NCBI GenBank assembly: GCA_033239525.1 | Contig: BSYO01000003.1 | Span: 9,170,001-9,234,000, forward strand | Source of the DNA: Nepenthes gracilis | Lineage: Eukaryota > Streptophyta > Magnoliopsida > Caryophyllales > Nepenthaceae | Length of the DNA: 64,000 nt | Reading direction: 5' to 3' | In this document: piece by piece, positions 55,390 through 64,000 of the stretch | Numbering within the stretch: position 1 is the first letter of the stretch | How the letters are laid out: every line of letters starts with the position of its first letter | The notes under the pieces: generated by a model | The model's input: only the letters and a program-made list of their open reading frames with translations | Database searches by the model: none | Told to the model about the DNA's origin: nothing | Translations under genes and position numbers: made by a program

Positions 55390-55409
55390 TTTTCCACAAA
55401 TGATGCCAA
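55390..55409 (-). other. Primer binding site of element B
   Basis: Minus strand TTGGCATCATTTGTGGAAAA, a decayed form of TTGGCGCCATCTGTGGGAAG, next to the 5' LTR terminus. Confidence 0.65.
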
Positions 55410-55689
55410 TAGTGCGTCCCGAGTCCCCGATTGTTGTACGGACTAGGAAGCCTTTCAATCTTCCACCGCGGATCAATCTGAATCGAATCTGGTCTTCATC
55501 GCTGATAACCAAGAACCACAAAAAGAGGTTAGTGAACAACGGGGGATAACCCCCGTTGACACTCCGACGCTAAAGTCAGATATCTTTCGCGATAAACGGA
55601 GCAATGCATGTTTGAATGTGATGAGAATGCAAAGATGTAGTGATGAGGAGAGTGTGAGAAGGATGTATTTGGAAGCTTGAGCGTGCCCG

Positions 55690-57060
55690 ACAAATTACTC
55701 GTACGCCCATGGAGGGTGGCTTAGAGGTGCGCCTGTGGAGGGTGACTTATAGGTGCACCCACGGAGGGCGGCTTAGGGGTGCGCCCGGCAAATGGGCGGT
55801 TTATAGGTGCGTCCACAGAGGGCGACTTGGAGGTGCACCCGACAAAGGGGCAGCTTATAGGTGCGTCCACGGAGGGCAGCTTGGAGGTGCGCCCGTAGGG
55901 GAGGGCTTGGAGGTGCGCCCGGTAGAGGGGCTGCTTATAGGTGCGCCTACGGAGGGTGGCTTGGAGGTGCGCCCGGCAAAGGGGTGGCTTATAGGTACAC
56001 CCAACAGAGGGGCGGCTTATAGGTGCGCCCGTGAAGGGCAATTTGAAGGTGTGCATGGCAGAGGGGTCGCTTATAGGTGCACCCAGAAGGGGGACTTATA
56101 GCGCCCATGAGGGTGCCTTATAGGTGCGCCGCGAACCGCGACTTGGAGTGCGCCCGACATAGGGACGACTCATAGGTGCGCCCGCGAGGAGGGAGCTTTT
56201 AGGTGAGCCCGCAGAGGGGCGGTTATAAGTGCGCGGGACACCTATAGATGTGCCGGCAGAGGGCGACTTATAGTGGTGCCCGCAAAGGGTGGCTTATAGG
56301 TGCACCCGACATAGGGGCGGCTTATAGTTGTGCCCGCGGTGGGCAGCTTATAGGTGCGCCCGCAGAGGGACGGCCTATAAGTGCGCACACCTATAAGCGC
56401 GCCCGGGAGAGGGGCGACTTATAGTGGTGCCCGCGGAGGGCAGCCTATAGGTGAGCCCGTAGAGGGTGGCTTGAAGTGCGCCCTGTAGAGGGGCGGCTTA
56501 TAGGTGCGCTTATAGTTGTAGACAAGAGGGCGGCTTAGAGGTGCGCTCGTGGAGGGCGACTTATAGGTGTGCCTATGAAGGGACTTGGAGGTGCGCCCAC
56601 GAAGGACGGCTTGGAGGTGCGCCCGGCAGAGGGGCGGGTTATAGGTGCATCCACGGAGGGAGGCTTGGAGGTGCGCCCGTGGAGGACGGCTCGGAGGTGC
56701 ACCCGGCAGAGGGGTGGCTTATAGGTGCTCCTACAGAGGATGACTTGGAGGTACGTCCGATAGAGGGGCACCTTATAGGTGTGCTTGGTAGAGGGGCGGC
56801 TTAGAGGTGCACCCGGCAAAAGGCAGTTTATAGGTGCACCCGTGGAGGGCGACTTGAAGGTGCGTCCGGCAGAGGGGCGGCTTATAGGTGCGCCCGGCAG
56901 AGGGGCGGCTTATAGTTACGCCCTCGGAGGGCGTCTTATAGGTGCGCTTGCAAAGGGTGGCTTGGAGTGCGCCCGGTAGAGTGGCGGCTTATAGTTCCGC
57001 TCGTGGAGGGCGGCTTATAGTTGTGCCCGTAGAGGGCGACTTGGAGTACGCCTAGCAGAG
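55690..57060. repeat. Minisatellite A in the B 5' LTR
   Basis: Same unit family as 50030-51275, with different unit order and some divergent or broken units around 56100-56520. Confidence 0.92.
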
Positions 57061-57575
57061 GGTTGATGGCCTCCGGACGGGAGGAGGGCTGAGGGCCTCC
57101 TGGTGGTGGAGGGTCGATGGCCTCCGTGGCTCCTGGAAGGAGGAGAGTTCTGCGCCTCCTGGATGGAGGATTGAAGGCCTCCCGATAGGAGGAGGGCTGA
57201 AAGCCTCCTAGCGGCGGAGGGTCGAGGGCCTGCGGACTAGAGGAGGGCTGAGTGCCTTTAGGACTGGCGAATGGCCGAGAGCCTCCAGACGGAAGGAGGG
57301 CTGAGGGCCCCTTGGCGGTAGAGGGCCGAGAGCCTCCGGATTGAAGGAGGGATGAGGGCCTCCTGGCAGACGGAAGGATGAGGGCCTCCTAACTGACAGA
57401 AGGCTGATGGCCTCTGGACGGGAGGAGGGTTGAGGGCCTCCTGGCGGCAGAGGTCCGACGGCCTCCAAACAAAAGGACTAAAAGCCTCAAGAACTGGAGG
57501 TGGCTGAGGGGCCCCGGATGGGCGGTGAGCCCAGGGGTCTTCTGGATGAGAGGAGAGTCGAGAGTCTCCTAATTG
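57060..57575. repeat. Minisatellite B in the B 5' LTR
   Basis: Same unit family as 51370-51985. Confidence 0.9.
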
Positions 57576-57831
57576 CCAGTTTGCTCTCATTGAAGATCGG
57601 CTAGCAACGGCTATGCCATTCTCCCAGCCATATGGAGCATTACGGAACTTCTTCGAGCTTCTCCAACTTGTCCCTCAATACTTGAGGGTGCTTGCTTTTA
57701 TAGTGGGAGTTATAGATGCACTATTTCTCCAAAAGTAATGTAGGACTTTTATTTTGAAGGAAGCATATTGGATTGTGGGTTTAATGCGGGGCCTGACCTA
57801 TTGACTCATGATTATTGGACCTATTAATAAT

Positions 57832-58445
57832 TAATAATTTTATAATTCTGATTTATAATATAACGAATCTGAAATAATTGTTATCATCTTTTGAAAAAGT
57901 ATTAACAAATAATTAATTATAGAAAAATAAATAAATTATAGTAAATAACAAAAATATTAACAATATTAATTAAAATTTTATAGTAGATCTAATAAAAATT
58001 TTTATTTAATTATCAATATATTTATATTTAATTTTTATTTATATAATTTTTTTAAAGACTTGGGTTTTAAATTTGTCCGAATAAAAATGTTAAAATGGTG
58101 ATATATCAACTTTCATGTCTAGTTAAAGTGCTTTTGTAATTTAATTTATTTTATTTTATTTTTAGATTTTGAAATACTATCAAAATAATCACTCATTACG
58201 TTCCTTTATTATTATCTCCATCTGACACTTTTTCACCTTTTAACAGCTCCGTACATGCGATCTTACTTTTACGAACCGTGGGTTTTTACTTTTTCTTTAA
58301 GAGAGATATGACCTGCTTGCGTATTAACAATTAAATTAAAATTTAATAATTATTATTTAAAAGTAAAAAAATATTAAAAATAATTATATATTTTTTTAAT
58401 TTTTTATACTATTAAGATATATTAAATATTAAATTTATTATATAA
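57832..58445. other. AT-rich spacer between elements B and D
   Basis: Likely older genomic DNA. No gene or repeat recognised. Confidence 0.5.
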
Positions 58446-59325
58446 TGATGCGTTATTGGATCCGAATTTCTAATAGATTCGGGCCGATCCGCTTGTCTGG
58501 TTCCGACTCTATTTATTGAGTTTGGATCACACACACCATTAAAACAAACAGGAGGTCAGTGTGTCGGCGAAAAGTTATCCTACTGAAAATACTCCGACTC
58601 TCAAGTCAGTAAACAGCCTTCGAAATATAGAAAGGTAATTGAAAATGAGAATTGAGAAGGAGAGTGTAAGAGTGCGTAGGTTTCCAGATGAAAGAGAGGA
58701 GATGTCGTCTCTTGAAATCGCCTCTCTTTCATCTGGACGGTGGGTGAAGACAGTAGGCATCTGTCAACAAGAAGAGCACCTGTATACCTTTAATTTGTGT
58801 TCTTTCTCTCAGCATGTTAGGATGTTTTACAGAGATAGGACGAAATCATCATGGAATGCGTAGTCGAGAGCGTATGTTTGTGTAGTAGAGAGCGTAGTTG
58901 TAGGTGTAATAGAAGGCGTGCATTGAGTGAGGATTCTAGGGCTCATTTTAATGGTTGCAGGGTGATCTTCCTTAGTTGGAAGGTGTGATCCCTGTGCCAT
59001 GTTTAGGCGGCCTTCCCTGTGAGGACGGTACGAGTTGCCTAATTAGTTGGTATTGTTTCCTTCTCTGGCGGGCAGCGACTTTCCAAATTTCCTGCCTTCC
59101 TTTCGAGTATATTACTGTTGGAAAGCTCCACTTGGTAGAAATTGGAAAGATCTGGCGCCTTTCTTATGGGAAAGGCGTCGATCTTGTAAACGTCCTTTTT
59201 AGAGCTAGTTGGATTTATGGAAGGGACAGAGTTAAGAGAAGAGCCGTTTCTAACCATCTATTGGAGCGGTGGCCCAAGTGGGCCAAGCCCGTGAAAAGCC
59301 TTTTTATTCTTGGCCTGTTACTACA
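58446..59325 (-). repeat. 3' LTR of element D
   Basis: In + coordinates it starts TGATGCGTTATTGGATCCG and ends GGCCTGTTACTACA. The minus strand ends like the other Tat LTRs and carries GACTTGAGAGTCGGAGTA at about 58607-58590, part of the shared LTR hairpin. The PPT side is poor in purines, so the inner boundary is less sure. Confidence 0.6.
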
Positions 59326-59654
59326 CTAATTCTGGTTAACGCACATTGACCGTCTTGAGCGCGAGTAGGCCGCTACTTTGCGACTCGATCCAACGCCGGT
59401 GTGATCGTTTGACGCATTTTGGGCCTTTCAGAATTGATCTTCATTTCTGTTGGGCCAACGTTGACCGCTCAACGTGGATCTCGGGGCCGCCTTTGACTAT
59501 TCGCCAACCCATTTCACAGTACACCTATCACTATTGCCAACCCATTTCGGCCTCCAAAGCATGTTTATAATGGAATGCCTCTCACTGTCCTTTGTTGCTA
59601 GAAAATTCTGGAGAACTCCACGAAAAGATGAGGCGTTGATCGAATCTGTTAACC

Positions 59655-59830
59655 GTCTTGCTCAGATTTCAGATTTCGGGAAGAAAAGTTGACCGGATCT
59701 ATTGACCGTCTTTGATCAGATCCGGAGAAGAAAATTGACGGGATCTGTTGACCGTCTCATGTCAGATCCAGAGAAGAAAGTTGACCGGGTCTGTTGGCCG
59801 TCTTTGGCTAGATTCCGGAGAACTTTGTAT
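59655..59830. repeat. TTGACC tandem array in element D
   Basis: About four units of roughly 45-50 bp: GTTGACCGGATCTGTTGACC then GTCTTTGATCAGATCCGGAG. It ends about 50 bp before the CACGTG of the antisense promoter. Confidence 0.85.
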
Positions 59831-59881
59831 GAGCCCTGAGCGATGTGTGGCCATTAGCCGGCCTGTCAGGTTAAAAGTGGA

Positions 59882-60009
59882 CACGTGTCTTCACACGGTT
59901 GAACCACTATCCCAACCATTAATGCGCCAGAAGATTTGTTCAAAAGATACCCATTTGGGATGCGACATGTGGTAGGAATGATGGCATGCCTTCTCGAGGT
60001 GGTTTAAGG
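59882..60009 (+). promoter_or_regulatory. Promoter of the antisense gene in element D
   Basis: GGACACGTGTC (CACGTG at 59882-59887) and a TATA-like GGTTTAAGG at 60001-60009 precede the ATG at 60133. C/T-rich leader between. Confidence 0.5.
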
Positions 60010-60132
60010 CGTTCACACTTGCCCGTTAAGTTTTTCTCCTTCACACTTAGTATTTTCTCACGCCCTTTGCTCTGCTTCTTCGCCTTCAACCTACTTTCGT
60101 TCCAAAGAGAAAACCCTAATCCTTCTGTAAAT

Positions 60133-61930
60133 ATGGATTCGACCTCTGTTGCAGATATCCCTTCTGTTCTCCGAGAGAACGACGTAAAAGAGCTGTGCAT
60201 TGAGTTCAACATCTCCAAAGACATCACGTGGAGGGTCTCAGACAAGGACGACAGGGCCTTCTCTCCGCCGGCGGGACACATAACGATGTATGAGGCCCAC
60301 TTGAGGAGTGGTCTCCGTCTTCCTCTTCCGGAGGACTTACAGTCGATCCTCCAGGCTTTGCGTGTTCCCGTTGCCCAACTCCATGCCAATGCTATACGGT
60401 ATATTTGCACCTTTTGTATCCTTCTCCGTGAGCATTCTAGGCGAATAACGATTCTATGGTGAAGGGGCTGTTCAAGATAAACCAAGGAGGAGAGTGGATC
60501 TCCCTGGTTCCACGTAGTAGCCTAAAGGTTAATACGGCCATCTACGACTCACTGAAGAACTGAAAGAACCGGTTCTTCTTTGTGAGGGTGACTGAGACTT
60601 GGCTCCTAGAAAAAGATTGGGGTCAGGTGCCGGAAGTTTATACGGAGATGCCATCTGTGGCGGGGACAGAATCCTTGGAGTGGCTTACCAAACTGGTCAA
60701 GGCCCATCTCTCTGACTTCAAGAGAGATTTCTTGGTCTCAGAGTAGAGACCAAGAAGGTGAATTGGGGTCCACCATCTCCTGTCCAGAAGTTCAAGGCAC
60801 CGCCGCCGCCAGTTATATTGCTACCGGAGGACTCTAGGGGCTTGCTCATCCATCCCCGCCCGATTGACGACGACTTCATGGGTCCAAGGCCCAAGAGAAT
60901 GGCTATGGAGATGCCCTCCTCATCGTCTTCGGGGCCCGACTATATTGTCACGGATTTGCAACCTGTCTGGCGATTGCCACAGGATGGAGAAGACGCTTGA
61001 GGACCTCGGGCTGAAACTATGGGTCAAGGCGCTATTCTGGCACAGCCTGTGCCATAGGTGGTTCTTCGAGCGGCGCCGACGGAGATTTTACCAGAGCCAG
61101 CCTGTGAGCCATCGGCGGAGGCGCAGGAGCCGTCAGTTGGCTCACTAGCCATGCAGCTGCCGGCTGAGCAGTCGGTAATTGCCTTGATCCCCCTGCGGCT
61201 ACAGTGGAGGCTGTCACTGGGAAACTTGCTGCTGCCGCGGATGACATTGATGAGGGGCTCTTGGAGGACATCCTAGAGGAGGCCGCCAGCTCCGCTTGTG
61301 AAGGCATCGCTTCCAGCCCGCCGCCGCTCGAGCCAGACTTGGAGGCTAGACCTGATAGGCCTGCATGGACAGTCTGGGAGGTATAATTTTCTCTGATGCT
61401 TTCTGCGCAATTTCTCCTTTAAAGTCTCTGACTTGCTTTATTATTTGCTGCAGAATGAGAAAGTGTTGGATGCTTCGGCAAGGGTGATTGACCAGTGGGA
61501 TCGGGTGATCTCTGACAGGGAGGCAGAGATCGCTGGCCGGACGAAGCGAGGGTGGCTTCGGAGGAGGCGCCTGCAGGTTGGAAGCTGCGACCTTGCACTG
61601 CTCGCCAACACGGAGGCCAAGAACACGGTCAAGGAGGAGAATGCCTGGCCGCGGAGGAGAACGAGCGGATTATCTGGCGCCTTAGCTACCAAGCGGCAAC
61701 CGGTGTGAGCCGGAGAACCGCTTGAGCCTCCGGATATGCCCTCATGAGATTGAGCAACTGATGTGGTCGCAGATGTGGGAAGGAGTCAACAAGTGTCGAC
61801 GTATCGCACGACTCATTGACCCTAATTTCCCAGTGATCCTGCTTATTATGTCAAACAGGTCCGTCCAGACCCGCGAAAGTCTCGTGAGGGATCCGCGAGA
61901 CGGTCAGGCGCCGCCTCCACTGCCTTCCTA
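60133..61930 (+). pseudogene. Antisense gene of element D (Transposase_28-like), with intron
   Basis: ATG at 60133 (MDSTSVADIPSVLRENDVKE). Then FSPPAGHITMYEAHLRSGLR and LHANAIRYICTFCILLREHS, the clearest family match in the window. A frameshift near 60445 moves the reading to MVKGLFKINQGGEWISLVPR and KNRFFFVRVTETWLLEKDWG (one stop inside). Next come PRPKR and a Ser-rich/acidic region (about 60880-61380), a 73-bp intron (61381-61453), exon 2 opening NEKVLDASARVIDQWDRVIS (helical, charged), and the end MWEGVNKCRRIARLIDPNFP with PPPLPS at the stop. Best-preserved copy. Role unknown. Confidence 0.72.
61381..61453 (+). other. Intron of the element D antisense gene
   Basis: GGGAG|GTATAATTTTC ... 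TTATTTGCTGCAG|AATGAG, 73 bp, T-rich. Position equals the introns of C and E2. Confidence 0.65.
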
Positions 61931-62005
61931 GCTTTTTGTTGATTTTTGGTCTTCCCTTATTTCTTGTATCATGTATAATGTTATACATTTGATAGCAATA
62001 AGATG
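61931..62005 (+). terminator. Poly(A) signals of the element D antisense gene
   Basis: TTTCTTGTATCATGTATAAT and AATAAG at 61997-62002, matching the arrangement after the element C copy. Confidence 0.45.
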
Positions 62006-62242
62006 ACAATTCTCCCACTTTGTGTCTATTTCTTTCGTATGTTTGCTGTTCTGAACGGTAAACTCATTTGACTGGCGGCCATTGCATTACTGCCAAAGGA
62101 GTGAAATCCTTAAATTTTTTTTGTAGGCACTTGTGTATGTGTTAGCCGGCCTAGTAGTGGCGGCTTGTGAGTAAAGCCTTGTGGCGCTGCCCAAGTGTTG
62201 ACTTGGGCGGCCAGCCTTGGGAGAAGAATTTTTCTCTCTTTG

Positions 62243-62300
62243 ACCATCATTGACTGATCACGCTATCTCCTCGTGAAGGTGGTCATTGCGTGTGCTGCGC
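62243..62300 (+). other. Conserved hairpin motif 3' of the antisense gene, D
   Basis: ATTGACTGATCACGCTATCT then CCTCGTGAAGGTGGTC. Counterpart of 43320-43385 and 53393-53440. Confidence 0.45.
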
Positions 62301-62560
62301 TAAATCCCTAAGATTTTGACTGCTAACAGGCCACTTGGATTACCAAGGTTTAGATTTGACCACCTATGGACTGCTCAGATCACCAGGGTTTAATAGGACT
62401 GCTAACGGGCTGCTCGAATGACTGAGGTTCATACTAGACCGATTATCTTGGATGACAAGGGTTTAAATACTATCGCTAATGGGCCGCTCGGATGACCGAG
62501 ATTCATATTCGATCACTTATGGGCCGCCTAGATGACCGGGATTTAGTAATGAGAAGGTGA
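62300..62560. repeat. Minisatellite between antisense gene and integrase, D
   Basis: About five units of roughly 52-55 bp such as GCTAATGGGCCGCTCGGATG then ACCGAGATTCATATTCGATC. Ends GACTTAGGGGCAGTCTAGGT, as in element B. Confidence 0.85.
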
Positions 62561-62739
62561 AGACCCTCCTGACTTAGGGGCAGTCTAGGTTGGGAAACCT
62601 TGCAAGGCAAACACATATATATACATGCACACAGAAAAGGGAAGGCAATATGATAATGAAACACTTATTTTGACAAATTGAAACAAGCAGGTGAATGCGT
62701 ACACTCAATATTGCAAGTACATACCATGTTCCTTATTAG

Positions 62740-63900
62740 AAGTAGCGTTTGAAGTGGATCGTGTTCCACATTCGTGGGACCAACTTTTCGTCTTAGTTTT
62801 GGAGTTTGTACGCTCCGTTTCACAGGACGGCGGAGACTAAGGAAAGGCCCTTCCCAATTAGGGGAGAGCTTGTTGCGGCCGGCCAGCTTGCCTGTAGCCT
62901 TGACGTCTCGTAGGACTAGGTCCTCAATATCAAATTGTCGCGCCTTTACCTTTTTGTTGTAGTATCGAGCAATTTGATGTTGGTAAGCTGCTGTCCGTAT
63001 TCTGGCGGCGTTGCGGGTTTCCTCTAATAAGTCTAGGTGTTTCCTAATTTTCTGGGAGTTACTCTGAGGGTCAAACGATTCCACCCTAAGACATGAAAGC
63101 CAGATTTCGACCGGAATTACCGTTTCAGTCCCGTAACAGAGATTAAAGGGTGTCTCGCGAGTTGGTTCTTTTGGGGTTATCCGGTATGACCAGAGAACTA
63201 AGGGGAGCTCGTCTACCTAGGAGCTCCCTGCATTTTTCAGCTTGGTCTTTAACCAGTGGAGTAGCGTTCGGTTCTTGACCTCCACCTGTCCATTCACTTG
63301 GGGGTATGTTACTGAAGTGTTGACCAACTTGATACCAAGGCTAGCGCAATACTTGGTGAGGCGTTTTTCCAAGAACTGGGTCCCGTTGTCGGTCATGATG
63401 ACCTCTAGATGCCAAATCTACAGATAATGTTCTGGTGAAGGAATTCAAGAGTGTTGTGCTCTGTGATTTTCGCTAGTGGAATGACCTCGACCCACTTGGT
63501 GAAGTAGCCGATGTCCACGATTATGCATTTCCTTTGCCCGTGGCAATGAAAAATGAGCTGAAAATATCGAGCCCCCATTACATGAAAGGTCAAGGGGCCT
63601 GAAGCGTCTTCAAGTCAGCGGACGGCTGGTGGTGAAGGTTACTGTGAAGTTGGCAACTTTCACATTTCTTCACAAATTCGAGTGCATCCTTTTTTATCGA
63701 AGGCCAATAGTAGCCCTACCGCATGATCTTGAAAGCTAAGTTTTTTCCACCAACATGTGCTCCACAAATCCCTAGGTGCACTTCGCCCAAGGCGTAGTCA
63801 GCCTCTTCGGGAGTTAGGCATCAGCGGTATGGGGTTGAGTAACCACGGCGATATAGCCGCCCATCAACCACAGTATACCAGCCGGCTGTCTTTTTGATTT
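62740..63900 (-). pseudogene. Integrase of element D (frameshifted)
   Basis: Minus strand, from the right: GWYTVVDGRLYRRGYSTPYR, EVHLGICGAHVGGKNLAFKI and KKCESCQLH (zinc region, about 63790-63640). Then IDIGYFTKWVEVIPLAKITE-like sequence (about 63520) and IICRFGI. Then the C-terminus ARYYNKKVKARQFDIEDLVL with VKATGKLAGRNKLSPNWEGP (about 62980-62800). Stops and shifts break it (for example MRxGYYW). Confidence 0.85.
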
Positions 63901-64000
63901 GCTAGGCCTGCTCTGCATCTTTTGCCAACGATTTGTCAGCCAGAGAGCTAAGGTAGGGCGTCATCCAGTTTTTCGCTTCAAAATCAGACGCCTCCCCGCT
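63901..64000 (-). pseudogene. RNase H-integrase linker of element D, truncated by the window
   Basis: The minus strand gives WMTPYLSSLADKSLAKDAEQ, the linker between the second RNase H and integrase. The rest lies outside the window. Confidence 0.6.

Larger units (their letters stand above)
49732..57826 (-). mobile_element. Element B: complete-ended non-autonomous Tat derivative
   Basis: Flanked by identical ATAAT at 49727-49731 and 57827-57831. Two LTRs of about 2.45 kb enclose a 3.2-kb interior. The minus-strand primer site (TTGGCATCATTTGTGGAA) and PPT (CATGGGGGACTAG) are in place. There is no gag, protease, RT or RNase H; only an integrase C-terminal fossil and four families of tandem arrays. 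Mobilisation would have needed proteins from a relative such as C or D. Confidence 0.88.
55410..57826 (-). repeat. 5' LTR of element B
   Basis: Direct copy of 49732-52221. The outer end is mutated from CA to TA (+ strand) but abuts the ATAAT duplication. TATA box CTATAAAAGC at 57694-57703 (minus). At 55535-55560 a perfect hairpin AACGGGGG-ATAA-CCCCCGTT occurs. Confidence 0.85.
58446..64000 (-). mobile_element. Element D: Tat retrotransposon, 5' part outside the window
   Basis: Left to right: 3' LTR, TTGACC array, antisense gene (+), minisatellite, integrase (minus), reaching the window end in the zinc-finger and RNase H linker. Same layout as C but diverged in sequence, so a separate subfamily. 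The right LTR would lie beyond 64000. Confidence 0.85.

Noticed and set aside
55535..55560. Perfect GC hairpin as a bacterial-type terminator
   Set aside because: It lies in a plant LTR at the position of a conserved LTR hairpin; a rho-independent terminator makes no sense here.
1..64000. tRNA or rRNA genes
   Set aside because: I looked for cloverleaf-like blocks and rRNA cores by eye and found none; the tRNA-like words seen are retrotransposon primer sites. A tRNAscan run would settle it.

Overview
The window reads as nuclear DNA of a flowering plant: an AT-rich background, one intronless plant-type 3-ketoacyl-CoA synthase gene, and a dense nest of Ty3/gypsy LTR retrotransposons with plant hallmarks. 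These hallmarks are tRNA-Asp-like TTGGCGCC primer sites, Tat-lineage pol with a second archaeal-type RNase H, and chromovirus-like long LTRs. Nothing prokaryotic or organellar is evident. The species cannot be fixed from the sequence.

Layout. 1-288 is the end of a Tat-type LTR. 470-6475 is a + strand deleted Tat derivative (element A) with long minisatellite-bearing LTRs. 6476-10511 is another LTR split by a 3.1 kb chromovirus-like solo LTR (7217-10358). 10512-15659 is the only recognisable host-gene island: an AT-rich upstream region, a TATA box, the intact KCS CDS (12703-14187) and its 3' region. 15660-16805 is another LTR. 16830-24780 is a minus-strand chromovirus remnant (gag fossil, iMet-type primer site, 5' LTR) whose LTR is interrupted by a solo LTR (18972-22002) with a perfect 5-bp target-site duplication. 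24781-32639 is AT-rich LTR debris plus a duplicated ~430-bp segment with a palindromic core. 32645-41705 is element C, a near full-length minus-strand Tat element with a GTAAG duplication on both sides. 41711-42530 is a chromovirus LTR fragment. 42531-44195 (E1) and 44196-49238 (E2) are truncated Tat copies joined back to back. 49732-57826 is element B, a complete-ended minus-strand non-autonomous Tat derivative flanked by ATAAT duplications. 58446-64000 is element D, another minus-strand Tat copy running off the window.

The most interesting system is the extra gene carried on the strand opposite to gag-pol by elements C, D, E1 and E2. Its product resembles the plant family Pfam calls Transposase_28 (putative gypsy-type transposon). 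Across copies it shows a TATA-like box, in three copies an upstream CACGTG, an ATG, a short GT-AG intron at the same position in three copies, a basic patch followed by a Ser/Glu-rich stretch, a coiled-coil-like exon 2, and plant-type poly(A) signals. It sits between integrase and the 3' LTR. All copies here are broken by frameshifts or stops, but the shared architecture indicates an element-borne, spliced antisense gene.

Around it the elements share fast-evolving tandem arrays at fixed positions: between the antisense gene and integrase, between the PPT and the antisense promoter (rich in TTGACC), and in the transcribed R-U5 part of the LTRs just after the TATA box. They also share two small hairpin-like motifs. 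Several nested insertions can be ordered from their duplications and interrupted sequences. One LTR of element C looks like a mosaic with its own flanking DNA and deserves an assembly check.
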